From Methylobacter sp. (lineage in GTDB: Bacteria > Pseudomonadota > Gammaproteobacteria > Methylococcales > Methylomonadaceae), in NCBI GenBank assembly GCA_030653985.1, contig JAURYJ010000054.1, positions 1 through 64,000 of the forward strand: DNA of 64,000 nucleotides, written 5' to 3'. The notes below the pieces were generated by a model. The model saw only the letters and a list, made by a program, of their open reading frames with translations, was not told where the DNA came from and ran no database searches. A program made the translations under genes and the position numbers. This document shows positions 8,202-16,101 of this stretch, one piece after another; the stretch's first letter is position 1, and each line of letters starts with the position of its first letter.

Positions 8202-9151
8202 CAGAAATACCGCTTTAGATCCATATCAGAATAAAGCCCGGAAACTTCGGCGCCATAGCCGTTAAACTTTTCGGTATCACGCTTCGGGGTAAAAATACTG
8301 CTGCCTAAAACCCGCTCACGGCGTTGACTCCATCTGGGATGCGATACCTCAGGATTAACATTGGCGTAAAAGCCATACTCATTAGGCCCGCTTTTATGCC
8401 ACGCGGTTTCCGGCATATTTTCCATAAAGCGTATTTTGACAATCGCCTTGATGCTCTTGAATCCGTATTTCCACGGCACAATCAGACGCAACGGCGCACC
8501 ATTCTGCTTGGGCAACTCATCACCATACATGCCGGTAGCCATAATCGCTAACGGATGCATCGCTTCATCGATACGCAAGCCTTCCACATAAGGCCAGTCC
8601 AAAACGCCGGAACGCTGACCAACCATGATTTCAGGGTTATAAAGCGTAGTAAATTCGACAAACTTGGCTTTTGACGTAGGCTTAAAGCGCTTCAACATGT
8701 CGCCCAATGGAAAGCCTATCCACGGCACCACCATAGACCAGGCTTCCACGCAACGGAAGCGGTAAATACGCTCCTCTACAGGATTGTCTTTTAGAATATC
8801 TTCCAGATCGTAAACGCCAGGCTTTTCTACCTCACCGACAACTTCGACACTCCACGGTTTGATTTTTAATGCCTGGGCTAAAACAGTCGAATCCTGTTTA
8901 TTGGTGGAGAACTCATAGTAATTGGTATAACCAGCAACATCCTCTCGATCGGTAACCGCTAATTTAGCGGAATAAGGCCCGACTGGCACATCGGCATATT
9001 TCCTCGTTTCTGTCTGTCCCAGGCTCGGCAACAAAAGCCCCGCCGAAAACGCAGTAGCCACTTTAATAAACTCCCGTCGAGATTCGAAAACTACCCGGTC
9101 GGTGACTTCACTGCTTAATATGTTTGCTTTGGTTTTAATTAACATGCTCAA
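8201..9151 (-). CDS. msrP: MsrP, periplasmic molybdopterin methionine sulfoxide reductase catalytic subunit
   Basis: This 316-aa protein has a Tat signal (SRREFIK, then a hydrophobic stretch ending LLLPSLGQ). The sulfite-oxidase-fold domain has the Mo-ligating Cys134 in RFRCVEAWS, then PWIGFPL and PWKYGFKSIK. It reduces free and protein-bound methionine sulfoxide in the periplasm using electrons from MsrQ. It is the first gene of the msrPQ pair, with a 4-bp overlap. Length and motifs are normal. Confidence 0.93.
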   Translation of the reverse strand: MSMLIKTKANILSSEVTDRVVFESRREFIKVATAFSAGLLLPSLGQTETRKYADVPVGPYSAKLAVTDREDVAGYTNYYEFSTNKQDSTVLAQALKIKPWSVEVVGEVEKPGVYDLEDILKDNPVEERIYRFRCVEAWSMVVPWIGFPLGDMLKRFKPTSKAKFVEFTTLYNPEIMVGQRSGVLDWPYVEGLRIDEAMHPLAIMATGMYGDELPKQNGAPLRLIVPWKYGFKSIKAIVKIRFMENMPETAWHKSGPNEYGFYANVNPEVSHPRWSQRRERVLGSSIFTPKRDTEKFNGYGAEVSGLYSDMDLKRYF

Positions 9152-9263
9152 CCCCTTTGTTACCTGTGTTTACACGGTGGAATTTGAATAATACCCCAAA
9201 CCGTTTTGACATCGTTAATCCTGACAAGCGGAACCTCTATTTCAGTCAATACCCTGTCGCTAA

Positions 9264-9395
9264 AATGATATTTTTCATCAAATTTCTTCGCTGCTCTGAA
9301 ACCTCCCCCTTCAGGGGTCTTATTTGAGTTTGACAACGATGCACAGGCATCGTTATCCTTTTTGCTAACCTCCTCGTTCGCGGGGAGAAACAATC
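9264..9395 (-). repeat. Dispersed ~120-bp repeat, copy 2
   Basis: The reverse complement matches 3375-3500 across nearly its whole length, including the CTCCCCG/CGAGGAGG palindrome, a near-perfect GATGCNNGTGCATC element, CTCAAATAAG and GAAGAAATTTGATGAAAAA. A small open frame through it (9160-9393) is treated as a by-product of the repeat. Confidence 0.75.
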
Positions 9396-9607
9396 CACCG
9401 GCCTCTATCCGTCGGCGGGTGTCTCATTCGACGGATGAGGATTGAAACATCAAAATACCCCTAAATTCACGCCGATAACTCAAACAGGGGAAATTTGGTT
9501 GTACCTTCTCTGCTGCATATCTTACAATTCTGTCGGATGTGCAGTAAGGTTTTGCTGGGCTATGTAGGTTTTCCGCATTAATAATAACTAATATTTTGGA
9601 GGATAGT

Positions 9608-10612
9608 ATGTTTAAAATTCGTTCGCTGGTTACAGCGTTGGCGTTGGCAAGTTCGGTTTCGGTGGCGTCGGCTTGGGAAGTATTGCCTAAAGAAGCCCCT
9701 GAACCGGCTGATAATGCGACAACACCGGCTAAAGTTGAGTTAGGGCAAATGCTCTATCATGATCCTCGTTTGTCCTCTACAGGTACGGTTTCTTGTGCCT
9801 CCTGCCATAACACCATGCTGGGTGGCGAAGATAACAGACCGAATTCTATGGGTGTGAACGGTCAAACAGGTGGACGCAGTGCGCCGACAGTCTGGAATGC
9901 TGCGTTTAATACCGTTCAATTTTGGGATGGCAGAGCGGCAAGCCTGGAAGAGCAAGCGGCAGGTCCCGTCACCAATCCGATTGAAATGGGCATGAAAAAC
10001 TGGGATGAGGTCGTTGCCCGTTTAAAAACGATTGAAGGTTATCAGATGCCTTTTGAGCGGGCTTTTGGTACCGATACCATTACTAAAGATGCGGTAACTA
10101 AAGCGATTGCCGCTTATGAAAGAACCTTGATTACGCCTAACAGTCCTTATGACCGTTATGTTTCTGGCGATAAATTAGCCTTATCGGAACAACAGGTTCG
10201 CGGCATGGAAAAAGTGGCAGAATTGGGTTGTACCACGTGTCATAGTGGCCCGGCGTTTAACGGTCCCGGTATGTTCCAGAAGTTCCCTGTCATTCCTAAC
10301 GGTTACTGGGAAGCGCAATATCATTTCAGCAGGGATAAAGGCTTAGCGGAAGTCAGCAAAAAACAGGCCGACGAACATTTGTGGAAAGTACCGACTTTGC
10401 GTAACATCGCTTTGACTGCGCCTTATTTCCACAATGGTTCAGTTAAAACGCTGGATAAAGCGGTAACGTTGATGGCAAAACTGCAATTAGGCAAGGATTT
10501 AACCAAAGAAGAAGTTGCTGATATTGTGGCTTTTTTGAATGGTTTGACCGGCGAGTTCCCTAAACAGAAAATGCCTCTTTTGCCCGGCACATTAGATTCT
10601 ACTTTTAATTAA
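9608..10612 (+). CDS. Dihaem cytochrome c peroxidase (CcpA/MauG family)
   Basis: This periplasmic protein of about 334 aa has a signal peptide ending ASA and two haem c sites, CASCH near residue 58 and CTTCH near residue 205. Other family features are LGQMLYHDPRLS, a GRSAPTVWNA stretch, and KVPTLRNIALTAPYFHNG. It would reduce H2O2 to water with cytochrome or cupredoxin electrons, or act MauG-like. GGAGG lies 8 bp before ATG 9608; the in-frame TTG at 9596 is part of that ribosome site and is not the start. A strong terminator follows, so it is monocistronic. Confidence 0.9.
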   Translation: MFKIRSLVTALALASSVSVASAWEVLPKEAPEPADNATTPAKVELGQMLYHDPRLSSTGTVSCASCHNTMLGGEDNRPNSMGVNGQTGGRSAPTVWNAAFNTVQFWDGRAASLEEQAAGPVTNPIEMGMKNWDEVVARLKTIEGYQMPFERAFGTDTITKDAVTKAIAAYERTLITPNSPYDRYVSGDKLALSEQQVRGMEKVAELGCTTCHSGPAFNGPGMFQKFPVIPNGYWEAQYHFSRDKGLAEVSKKQADEHLWKVPTLRNIALTAPYFHNGSVKTLDKAVTLMAKLQLGKDLTKEEVADIVAFLNGLTGEFPKQKMPLLPGTLDSTFN

Positions 10613-10623
10613 GCTGTTAATTT

Positions 10624-10656
10624 AGGGGCGATCGGTCGGTCGCCCCTATTTTTATT
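10624..10656 (+). terminator. Rho-independent terminator of the dihaem peroxidase gene
   Basis: Arms AGGGGCGA (10624-10631) and TCGCCCCT (10640-10647) flank an 8-nt loop and are followed by ATTTTTATT. It lies 12 bp past the stop and runs into the convergent gene's 3' end at 10652, so it may act both ways. Confidence 0.85.
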
Positions 10657-11920
10657 CGGCACTATAAATTGGCATTGCCGAAATACGATCATCAATCTGC
10701 TTTGAAATCTCCCGATAAACTGGACTGTTTACCGATTCAAAACGCTGTTTAAACTCAACCTCATTCATATGCTCAGGTAGATCCCTCGGGTCCGGCATAA
10801 AATCGCTGTAACCTGTAATTTCTGACATGGCTTTTTGCATTTTTCGTGCATTTTCCGGTGATGATGTTGCCATTTCACCAAAACGTATCCCCGCCTTATC
10901 GGCGGCCAAGTCAATAAAACTGAAGCCACTGCCGCTGCGTGCATCGCTTAATTCTTTTTCTTCTCCTGCAATTTTAGCAGCTTGCTTGTTTACCAAGGCG
11001 GTAAGCGCGGCTGAACCTATAAAATGTTGCGCCAGATCGATACGTTTATACAAAAAGGCCGTATATTGTTTTCCAGTCACCGGCTTATCTTCAATCGAAG
11101 ACAGCAGTTTTTTCGCCTCCTGTTTATTCACATAGTCATTGATCGTGGAAATAACGAACCTGTTTTCGTCTATGACGGTTTCCATTGTCGAGCGTTGGTA
11201 AGCCAGTTCGAATAATGGTTGCAACAACTCCGCCAGTGATAAGCGCCATTCCGGATCATGTTTGGCAACAATATCAGCTAATTTCTGCTGATAAATATTC
11301 AGCGTAGAATTATCGCTAGTGTGCGTCAAAAAGTTTCGCGCCTGTATCAATGTATTCTTATTGGGATAGTAAATAATGGAAAGTTTTTCCGCATCAATGG
11401 TTACCGTCTTGAGAGGACGAGTCGCCAGAATAAAATAGTCATTCAACGATGAATACTGAATAATAGTGTCGATAATAAAAGCCGCCAATTTTGCCGGCAA
11501 CAATAGTTTTCCAGCTTTAAATTTGGTTATGACCGGAAGATCATTGCCTTTAACGTTGCCTAATCTAAAACTGATATTCAAATATTGCCCCAAGCTATTT
11601 GCGGGCAACGTTATGGTAACCACAAATCTCAACTCATCGTTTTTTAAATCCACATTAACCGCACTTTTACTGTAACGGTTTAACAAATAATTACCGGCAA
11701 GATTAAGGTCGGCCTGGGTTAATTCGATGATACCGATTTCATCGGGCTTCGTTTTAAAGCCTTCATACAGGATCTTTTTTGCCCTGAGCAAATCGTCATG
11801 GGTAGGCGACCACCCCACTTTAAGTTCCGGCTTGTTGCCTACGCCAAAAAGAACCAGCATCACACATACAAGCAATAAAGCACTCATACAATAGATTAAA
11901 ATGCGGATTAAAACTTTCAT
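10652..11920 (-). CDS. Unknown membrane-anchored protein
   Basis: This 422-aa protein has one N-terminal membrane helix (about residues 5-28) and a long soluble region, probably periplasmic. No catalytic motif is apparent. The C-terminal part (about 290-420) is charged, with helices suggesting assembly or coiled contacts, and contains FSFIDLAADKAGIRFGE. It starts 10 bp downstream of ppx on the same strand, so the two are probably co-transcribed. No function is proposed. Confidence 0.7.
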   Translation of the reverse strand: MKVLIRILIYCMSALLLVCVMLVLFGVGNKPELKVGWSPTHDDLLRAKKILYEGFKTKPDEIGIIELTQADLNLAGNYLLNRYSKSAVNVDLKNDELRFVVTITLPANSLGQYLNISFRLGNVKGNDLPVITKFKAGKLLLPAKLAAFIIDTIIQYSSLNDYFILATRPLKTVTIDAEKLSIIYYPNKNTLIQARNFLTHTSDNSTLNIYQQKLADIVAKHDPEWRLSLAELLQPLFELAYQRSTMETVIDENRFVISTINDYVNKQEAKKLLSSIEDKPVTGKQYTAFLYKRIDLAQHFIGSAALTALVNKQAAKIAGEEKELSDARSGSGFSFIDLAADKAGIRFGEMATSSPENARKMQKAMSEITGYSDFMPDPRDLPEHMNEVEFKQRFESVNSPVYREISKQIDDRISAMPIYSAE

Positions 11921-11930
11921 TAGCTTACGG

Positions 11931-13430
11931 TTAAGAAAATTCCAATTTGAAACCGGCAGACTTTATATAATCAGCTTCCTGAATTAAATCGGCGCGGGTT
12001 AACGCGGCCTGATCCAGCCAATTATCCGGGAACTGTAAGCGGATTTTTGATTTTATTAATGATATTTTAAAATCGGGTAATGCCTGTTCTTGGCGATTGC
12101 GGTGCAACAATACCGACAGTCGCAAAATAACAGTCAAAGTGGGCGCATCAACATTCCAGGGGAAGGGTAATTCATTGAAACGAGAGCGTGAAAATTTACG
12201 TCGATGCGACTTTACAATGGTTGACAATAAAATCTGATCCTGCCTGGAAAAGCCGGAAAAATCCCCATTTTCAATCACATAGGCACTGTGTTTATGATAT
12301 TGACTGAGAGCGATGTCATGGCCGATTTCATGCAAGTCGGCTGCCCAGTTCAAAAATTGCTCAACGTGTTCATGATTAGCCCCAAAAAAGTCGCTACCCA
12401 ATTGGCTCAATATGTAACCGGTCGTTTGTTTAATACGAGCCGCATGGGCTTTGTCGGTATGATAACGATCTGCTATAGTCTGCACGGTTGCGGAGCGGAT
12501 GTCATCATCATACAGCCGACCCAGTAAATCCTGAATCAGCCCTTCCCTGAGCGCGCCATCAGAAACGGTCATTTGCTCGATACCCAAGCTTTTGAAGGTC
12601 GCGTAGACAATGGCGACACCGCCTGGAAATACCGGCAGACGCTCAGGGTCGAGTTCCGGCAAATTCAGTTCATCAACATGATTACACTGATTCATATGAG
12701 CGACCAGAAGCTCCAAGCCTTCTCGGGTTATACCATTATTACTCCAGTTTTTAGCCTCAAGAACCTTGGCAATCGACCGTAAACTGCCAGACGCGCCAAT
12801 GGCTTCATCCCAGTTGCTGCGCTGAAACTGTACCTGCACCGGCTCAAGACGTTGCTCGGCGAATAAAGTCGCCTGGGTGAATGCGTTTTTGGACAGTTTG
12901 CCCTCCTTAAAAAAAGCATGACTGACCAAGACACAACCCATGCGTAGGCTTTCTTTTACTCTGGGCATATCGCCAGAACCTATGATGTATTCAGTGCTGC
13001 CGCCGCCGATGTCCATAACCAGACGCAGGTTAGCGTTGCTGCCCAGACTGTGCGCCACCCCCTGATAGATTAAGCGGGCTTCTTCGATGCCGGAAATGAT
13101 ATGGATCGGATGATTGAGCGCTTTTTCCGCCTTATCCAAAAACTGTTGTGAATTTTTGGCCGTCCGCAAAGTGCTGGTGCCGACAATACGCACGCTTTCC
13201 GGCGGAAAGTTACGAATTCTTTGACCGAACCGTTCCAGGCAGTCTAATGCTCTTTTTTGGGTATCGGCATCAAGATAATTCCTTTTATCCAGGCCCGCCG
13301 CGAGTCTTACCATTTCTTTGAGACGATCGAGTATTTGTAAATTGCCCTCAGTTAAACTGCAAACAATCATGTGAAAGCTGTTAGAACCTAAGTCTACAGC
13401 AGCAACGATTTCGGGAGGTTTATTCGGCAC
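11931..13430 (-). CDS. ppx: Exopolyphosphatase / pppGpp phosphohydrolase (Ppx/GppA family)
   Basis: This 499-aa protein has an ASKHA-fold phosphatase domain (AAVDLGSNSFHMIV at the N-terminus, VMDIGGGSTEYI near residue 140, and a later GASGSL). An HD-type helical domain follows (about 315-499) with DLHEIGHDIALS. Ppx removes terminal phosphates from polyphosphate; GppA does the same to pppGpp, and sequence alone cannot fully separate them. The length fits E. coli Ppx. It faces the ABC exporter genes across a spacer carrying tandem repeats. Confidence 0.88.
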   Translation of the reverse strand: MPNKPPEIVAAVDLGSNSFHMIVCSLTEGNLQILDRLKEMVRLAAGLDKRNYLDADTQKRALDCLERFGQRIRNFPPESVRIVGTSTLRTAKNSQQFLDKAEKALNHPIHIISGIEEARLIYQGVAHSLGSNANLRLVMDIGGGSTEYIIGSGDMPRVKESLRMGCVLVSHAFFKEGKLSKNAFTQATLFAEQRLEPVQVQFQRSNWDEAIGASGSLRSIAKVLEAKNWSNNGITREGLELLVAHMNQCNHVDELNLPELDPERLPVFPGGVAIVYATFKSLGIEQMTVSDGALREGLIQDLLGRLYDDDIRSATVQTIADRYHTDKAHAARIKQTTGYILSQLGSDFFGANHEHVEQFLNWAADLHEIGHDIALSQYHKHSAYVIENGDFSGFSRQDQILLSTIVKSHRRKFSRSRFNELPFPWNVDAPTLTVILRLSVLLHRNRQEQALPDFKISLIKSKIRLQFPDNWLDQAALTRADLIQEADYIKSAGFKLEFS

Positions 13431-13512
13431 GAGTTATCCAGTTTTGTCTATGATGCATGTCAATATCTGATAAAATTACACGATTTTAGTCATCCAAACA
13501 CAGGATGTGACG

Positions 13513-13574
13513 CGTAATTCAGTCTACGTAATTTAATTTATTTCGTAATTCAGTATACGTAATTTAACTTATTT
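13513..13574. repeat. Two tandem 31-bp repeats upstream of the ABC exporter
   Basis: Units 13513-13543 and 13544-13574 differ at two positions. Each begins CGTAATTCAGT and contains TACGTAATTTAA, giving nested ACGTA symmetry. They sit between divergent ppx and the ABC ATPase start at 13604, where a pair of regulator sites could lie. Confidence 0.75.
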
Positions 13575-13603
13575 AAAGGCTTCCGTTAAGTGTTAGTTTC
13601 AAC

Positions 13604-14533
13604 ATGAATGCATTATCCCTGCGTAATCTTAAAAAAACCTATAATAACGGCTTTGAAGCCTTAAAAGGCATCGATCTTGAGGTTGAGGCCGGTGATTTTT
13701 TTGCCTTGCTGGGGCCTAATGGTGCAGGCAAGTCAACGGTTATAGGCATTATCAGCTCACTGGTCAATGCCAGCAGCGGCTCCGTCAGTATCTTCGGCCA
13801 TGATTTAAGACGTGAACAGGCAAAAGCCAAAAGCTGCCTCGGTTTAGTTCCTCAAGAAGTCAATTTTAATCAATTCGACACCGTCAAAAACATTTTACTC
13901 AATCAGGCCGGTTATTACGGCACACCCCGTAAACTGGCGCTGCAACGCACCGAATACTGCCTTAAACAAATGGATTTATGGGACAGGCGCGATACCGTTT
14001 CCAGACGCTTGTCCGGCGGCATGAAACGTCGGGTGATGATTGCCCGCGCCTTAGTGCATGCGCCCAAATTATTGATTCTTGATGAGCCGACCGCAGGTGT
14101 CGACATAGAAATACGCCGTTCGATGTGGAGCATGATGAGGCAAGTCAATCAGCAAGGTACGACTATCATTTTAACCACGCATTACCTGGAAGAAGCGGAA
14201 AGCCTGTGCCGCAATATCGCCATTATCAATCACGGACGAATTGTTGAAAACTCCGATATGGCGAGCTTGCTGGCGAGACTGCATGTGGAACATTTTATCC
14301 TGGATCTGGCTCGGCCCATTACTGTGGCGCCGGTCATTGAAGGCTGTCACATCGAACTGATAACAGACAAAACCCTTGCTGTCGCCATACCCAAAGAGCA
14401 CGGCCTTAACAAGCTATTCAGCCGATTAACCGCACAGAATATCGACGTCACCAGCTTAAAAAACAAGACCAACCGGCTGGAACAATTATTTATGGATTTG
14501 ATCGACTCAAACCCGACAGGCGTTAAACGATGA
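13604..14533 (+). CDS. ABC transporter ATP-binding protein (ABC-2 exporter, YadG-like)
   Basis: This 309-aa protein has all nucleotide-binding motifs: Walker A GPNGAGKS, Q-loop PQEVNFNQFD, signature RLSGGMKRRVMIARAL, Walker B LLILDEPTAGVD, and the switch His in LTTHYLEE. About 70 extra residues follow the ATPase core. It pairs with the permease that follows (start overlaps stop by 4 bp). The pair resembles E. coli YadGH and drug or polysaccharide ABC-2 exporters. Substrate is unknown. Confidence 0.88.
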   Translation: MNALSLRNLKKTYNNGFEALKGIDLEVEAGDFFALLGPNGAGKSTVIGIISSLVNASSGSVSIFGHDLRREQAKAKSCLGLVPQEVNFNQFDTVKNILLNQAGYYGTPRKLALQRTEYCLKQMDLWDRRDTVSRRLSGGMKRRVMIARALVHAPKLLILDEPTAGVDIEIRRSMWSMMRQVNQQGTTIILTTHYLEEAESLCRNIAIINHGRIVENSDMASLLARLHVEHFILDLARPITVAPVIEGCHIELITDKTLAVAIPKEHGLNKLFSRLTAQNIDVTSLKNKTNRLEQLFMDLIDSNPTGVKR

Positions 14534-15294
14534 ACTATTGCATTGCTTTAAAAACCATTGTTACCAAGGAGATATTCCGCTTTATTCGCATCTGGCCGCA
14601 AACTTTGCTGCCGCCAGCCATCACCACCGCCCTGTATTTCCTGATTTTCGGTAAGCTGATCGGCGACCGCATCGGTACGATCAGCGGTGCCAGCTACATG
14701 GACTATATTGTCCCTGGCATTATCTTAATGTCAGTCATCAGCCACTCTTACGCCAACGTCGTATCTTCATTTTACTCGAGCAAATTCCAGCACAATATTG
14801 AAGAATTGCTGGTTGCCCCGATACCTAACTGGATGATTCTGAGTGGCTATGTCAGTGGCGGTATTGTTCGCGGATTACTGGTAGGCGTTGTGGTAGCTCT
14901 AATATCCCTGCTATTTACCGATATTAACGTTAATAATGTCACGATTACCCTGACTATCGCCGTACTGACAGCCGCCGTCTTCGCTTTGGCCGGTTTTATC
15001 AATGCGATACTCGCCGAGAGTTTCGACGATATTTCGATCATCCCTAACTTTGTATTAACCCCGTTAAGCTATCTGGGCGGCGTGTTCTATTCGGTAGATA
15101 TGCTGCCCGGTGTTTGGCAGACTGTCTCGATGGGAAACCCCATTTTGTATATGATCAATGCCTTTCGTTACGGCTTGATCGGCGTGACCGATATCGATAT
15201 TCAGCTGAGCTTTCTCATTACCGGCGGATTTATCATCACCTTAACCTTGTTTAGCCTTTACCTTTTGCACAAAGGTATTGGGATTAAGAATTAG
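14530..15294 (+). CDS. ABC-2 type permease (YadH-like)
   Basis: This 254-aa protein has about six membrane helices. It carries the ABC-2 signature region: a Glu-rich stretch after the second helix (SSKFQHNIEELLVAPIPN) and PLSYLGGVFYSVDMLPGVWQ before the last helices. It forms the membrane channel for the upstream ATPase, with which it overlaps (ATGA). Export direction is inferred from the family. Confidence 0.87.
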   Translation: MNYCIALKTIVTKEIFRFIRIWPQTLLPPAITTALYFLIFGKLIGDRIGTISGASYMDYIVPGIILMSVISHSYANVVSSFYSSKFQHNIEELLVAPIPNWMILSGYVSGGIVRGLLVGVVVALISLLFTDINVNNVTITLTIAVLTAAVFALAGFINAILAESFDDISIIPNFVLTPLSYLGGVFYSVDMLPGVWQTVSMGNPILYMINAFRYGLIGVTDIDIQLSFLITGGFIITLTLFSLYLLHKGIGIKN

Positions 15295-15562
15295 CAGAGA
15301 GCCTTATGTCAATCAATGGTAACGGCTCATTACCCAGGTAGCCGCCGCAGCCTAAGCGTGAAGACCATGAAAATCATGGATGATCATTATGAGCACTCAG
15401 TAACCATCATTATCAGCTGACGTTACTTATAATAAGCGGGGCCGCGGCACCTCTGTATCAAACGCTTGATACGCCGACTATCGTTAAACGCTGAGAAAAA
15501 TCAGCCGAACGGGTTAACATACGCCGTCCAGCTTTGGATAAATGATTTAATTCGTAAAGAGT
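15295..15562. other. Spacer after the ABC exporter
   Basis: No gene seen. CCATGAAAATCATGG near 15364-15379 and nearby ATGATCAT are short palindromes, but there is no obvious terminator with a T-run. The longer frame 15466-15678 has no protein-like features. Confidence 0.4.
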
Positions 15563-15688
15563 ATGAAAAAAACAAACAAACACCACCGACGGCAACGCGA
15601 AGAAGAACAGAAAAAAATTGCCGTGATTGTATTTCTAGGTCTTATTATAATGGCCGGATTGGCTATGATAATGAATAGCCCAGAGTGA
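15563..15688 (+). CDS. Possible 41-aa single-helix membrane protein
   Basis: A short frame runs from ATG 15563 to TGA 15688. The first 18 residues are strongly basic and polar (MKKTNKHHRRQREEEQKK). The next 19 are hydrophobic (IAVIVFLGLIIMAGLAMIM), then NSPE and stop. The charge-then-helix layout suggests an inner-membrane peptide with its N-terminus inside. The upstream AAAGAG is close to the ATG and not ideal. No homologue is recognised. Confidence 0.5.
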   Translation: MKKTNKHHRRQREEEQKKIAVIVFLGLIIMAGLAMIMNSPE

Positions 15689-15839
15689 GCAATAAGCAAG
15701 AAACTGATTGATCTAACCGCTATTGCTATACCCAGTCATACGCACCACAACACTTTAAAACAGTCCCGTGCGGGACGGAAGTTACAAACCAAGTCCCGCT
15801 AATTATCGAATCAATATAAAGCGGCACTTTTACCAAAGA

Positions 15840-16062
15840 GTCCGTAAAGCCCGTTCCTTTAGGTGGGGGATGTAAGGATGCTCTTGATTTGTTTTGGTTA
15901 TCATCTATAATTTTTTCTGTTGGATGCGCTGTTGCTGCGTATCTCCTGCCATCAGGGTAACTGAGATGGCGTGAAGTAAGACGATTTTCAGAGTCGTCCC
16001 CTTCGGGCATGGAGGGCTGTACTAAGGAATCCCCTTGCTTTAGCTGGGGGTGGATGTCAATT
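15840..16062 (-). mobile_element. Palindrome-bounded relic resembling an IS200/IS605 end set (possible ωRNA/HEARO-like RNA)
   Basis: Read on the minus strand, two similar imperfect palindromes lie in direct orientation. Each begins ACATCC with a C-run, then CTAAAG and a G-run (16060-16027 and 15873-15846). The first TnpB hairpin at 111-140 has the same core. Between them are perfect stems GACGA/TCGTC (15980-15998) and GCCATC/GATGGC (15948-15970), suggesting a folded RNA. No nuclease or Y1 transposase gene is present. A HEARO-type RNA, the guide RNA class linked to IscB, is one possibility, not shown here. Confidence 0.45.
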
Positions 16063-16101
16063 CAAACCCTGAGCCTAAAGGAAATGCCCAATATTCAGCG
16101 G

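Noticed and set aside
9160-9393. 77-aa frame on the minus strand before msrP
   Set aside because: Its first half is simply the dispersed ~120-bp repeat read in one frame; the rest has no protein-like features.
15466-15678. 70-aa frame after the ABC exporter
   Set aside because: Composition is not protein-like, and a better candidate (41-aa helix peptide) occupies the same DNA in another frame.
15726-16010. 94-aa minus-strand frame
   Set aside because: It crosses palindromes and IS-like hairpins; the translated text follows the repeat structure and not a protein fold.
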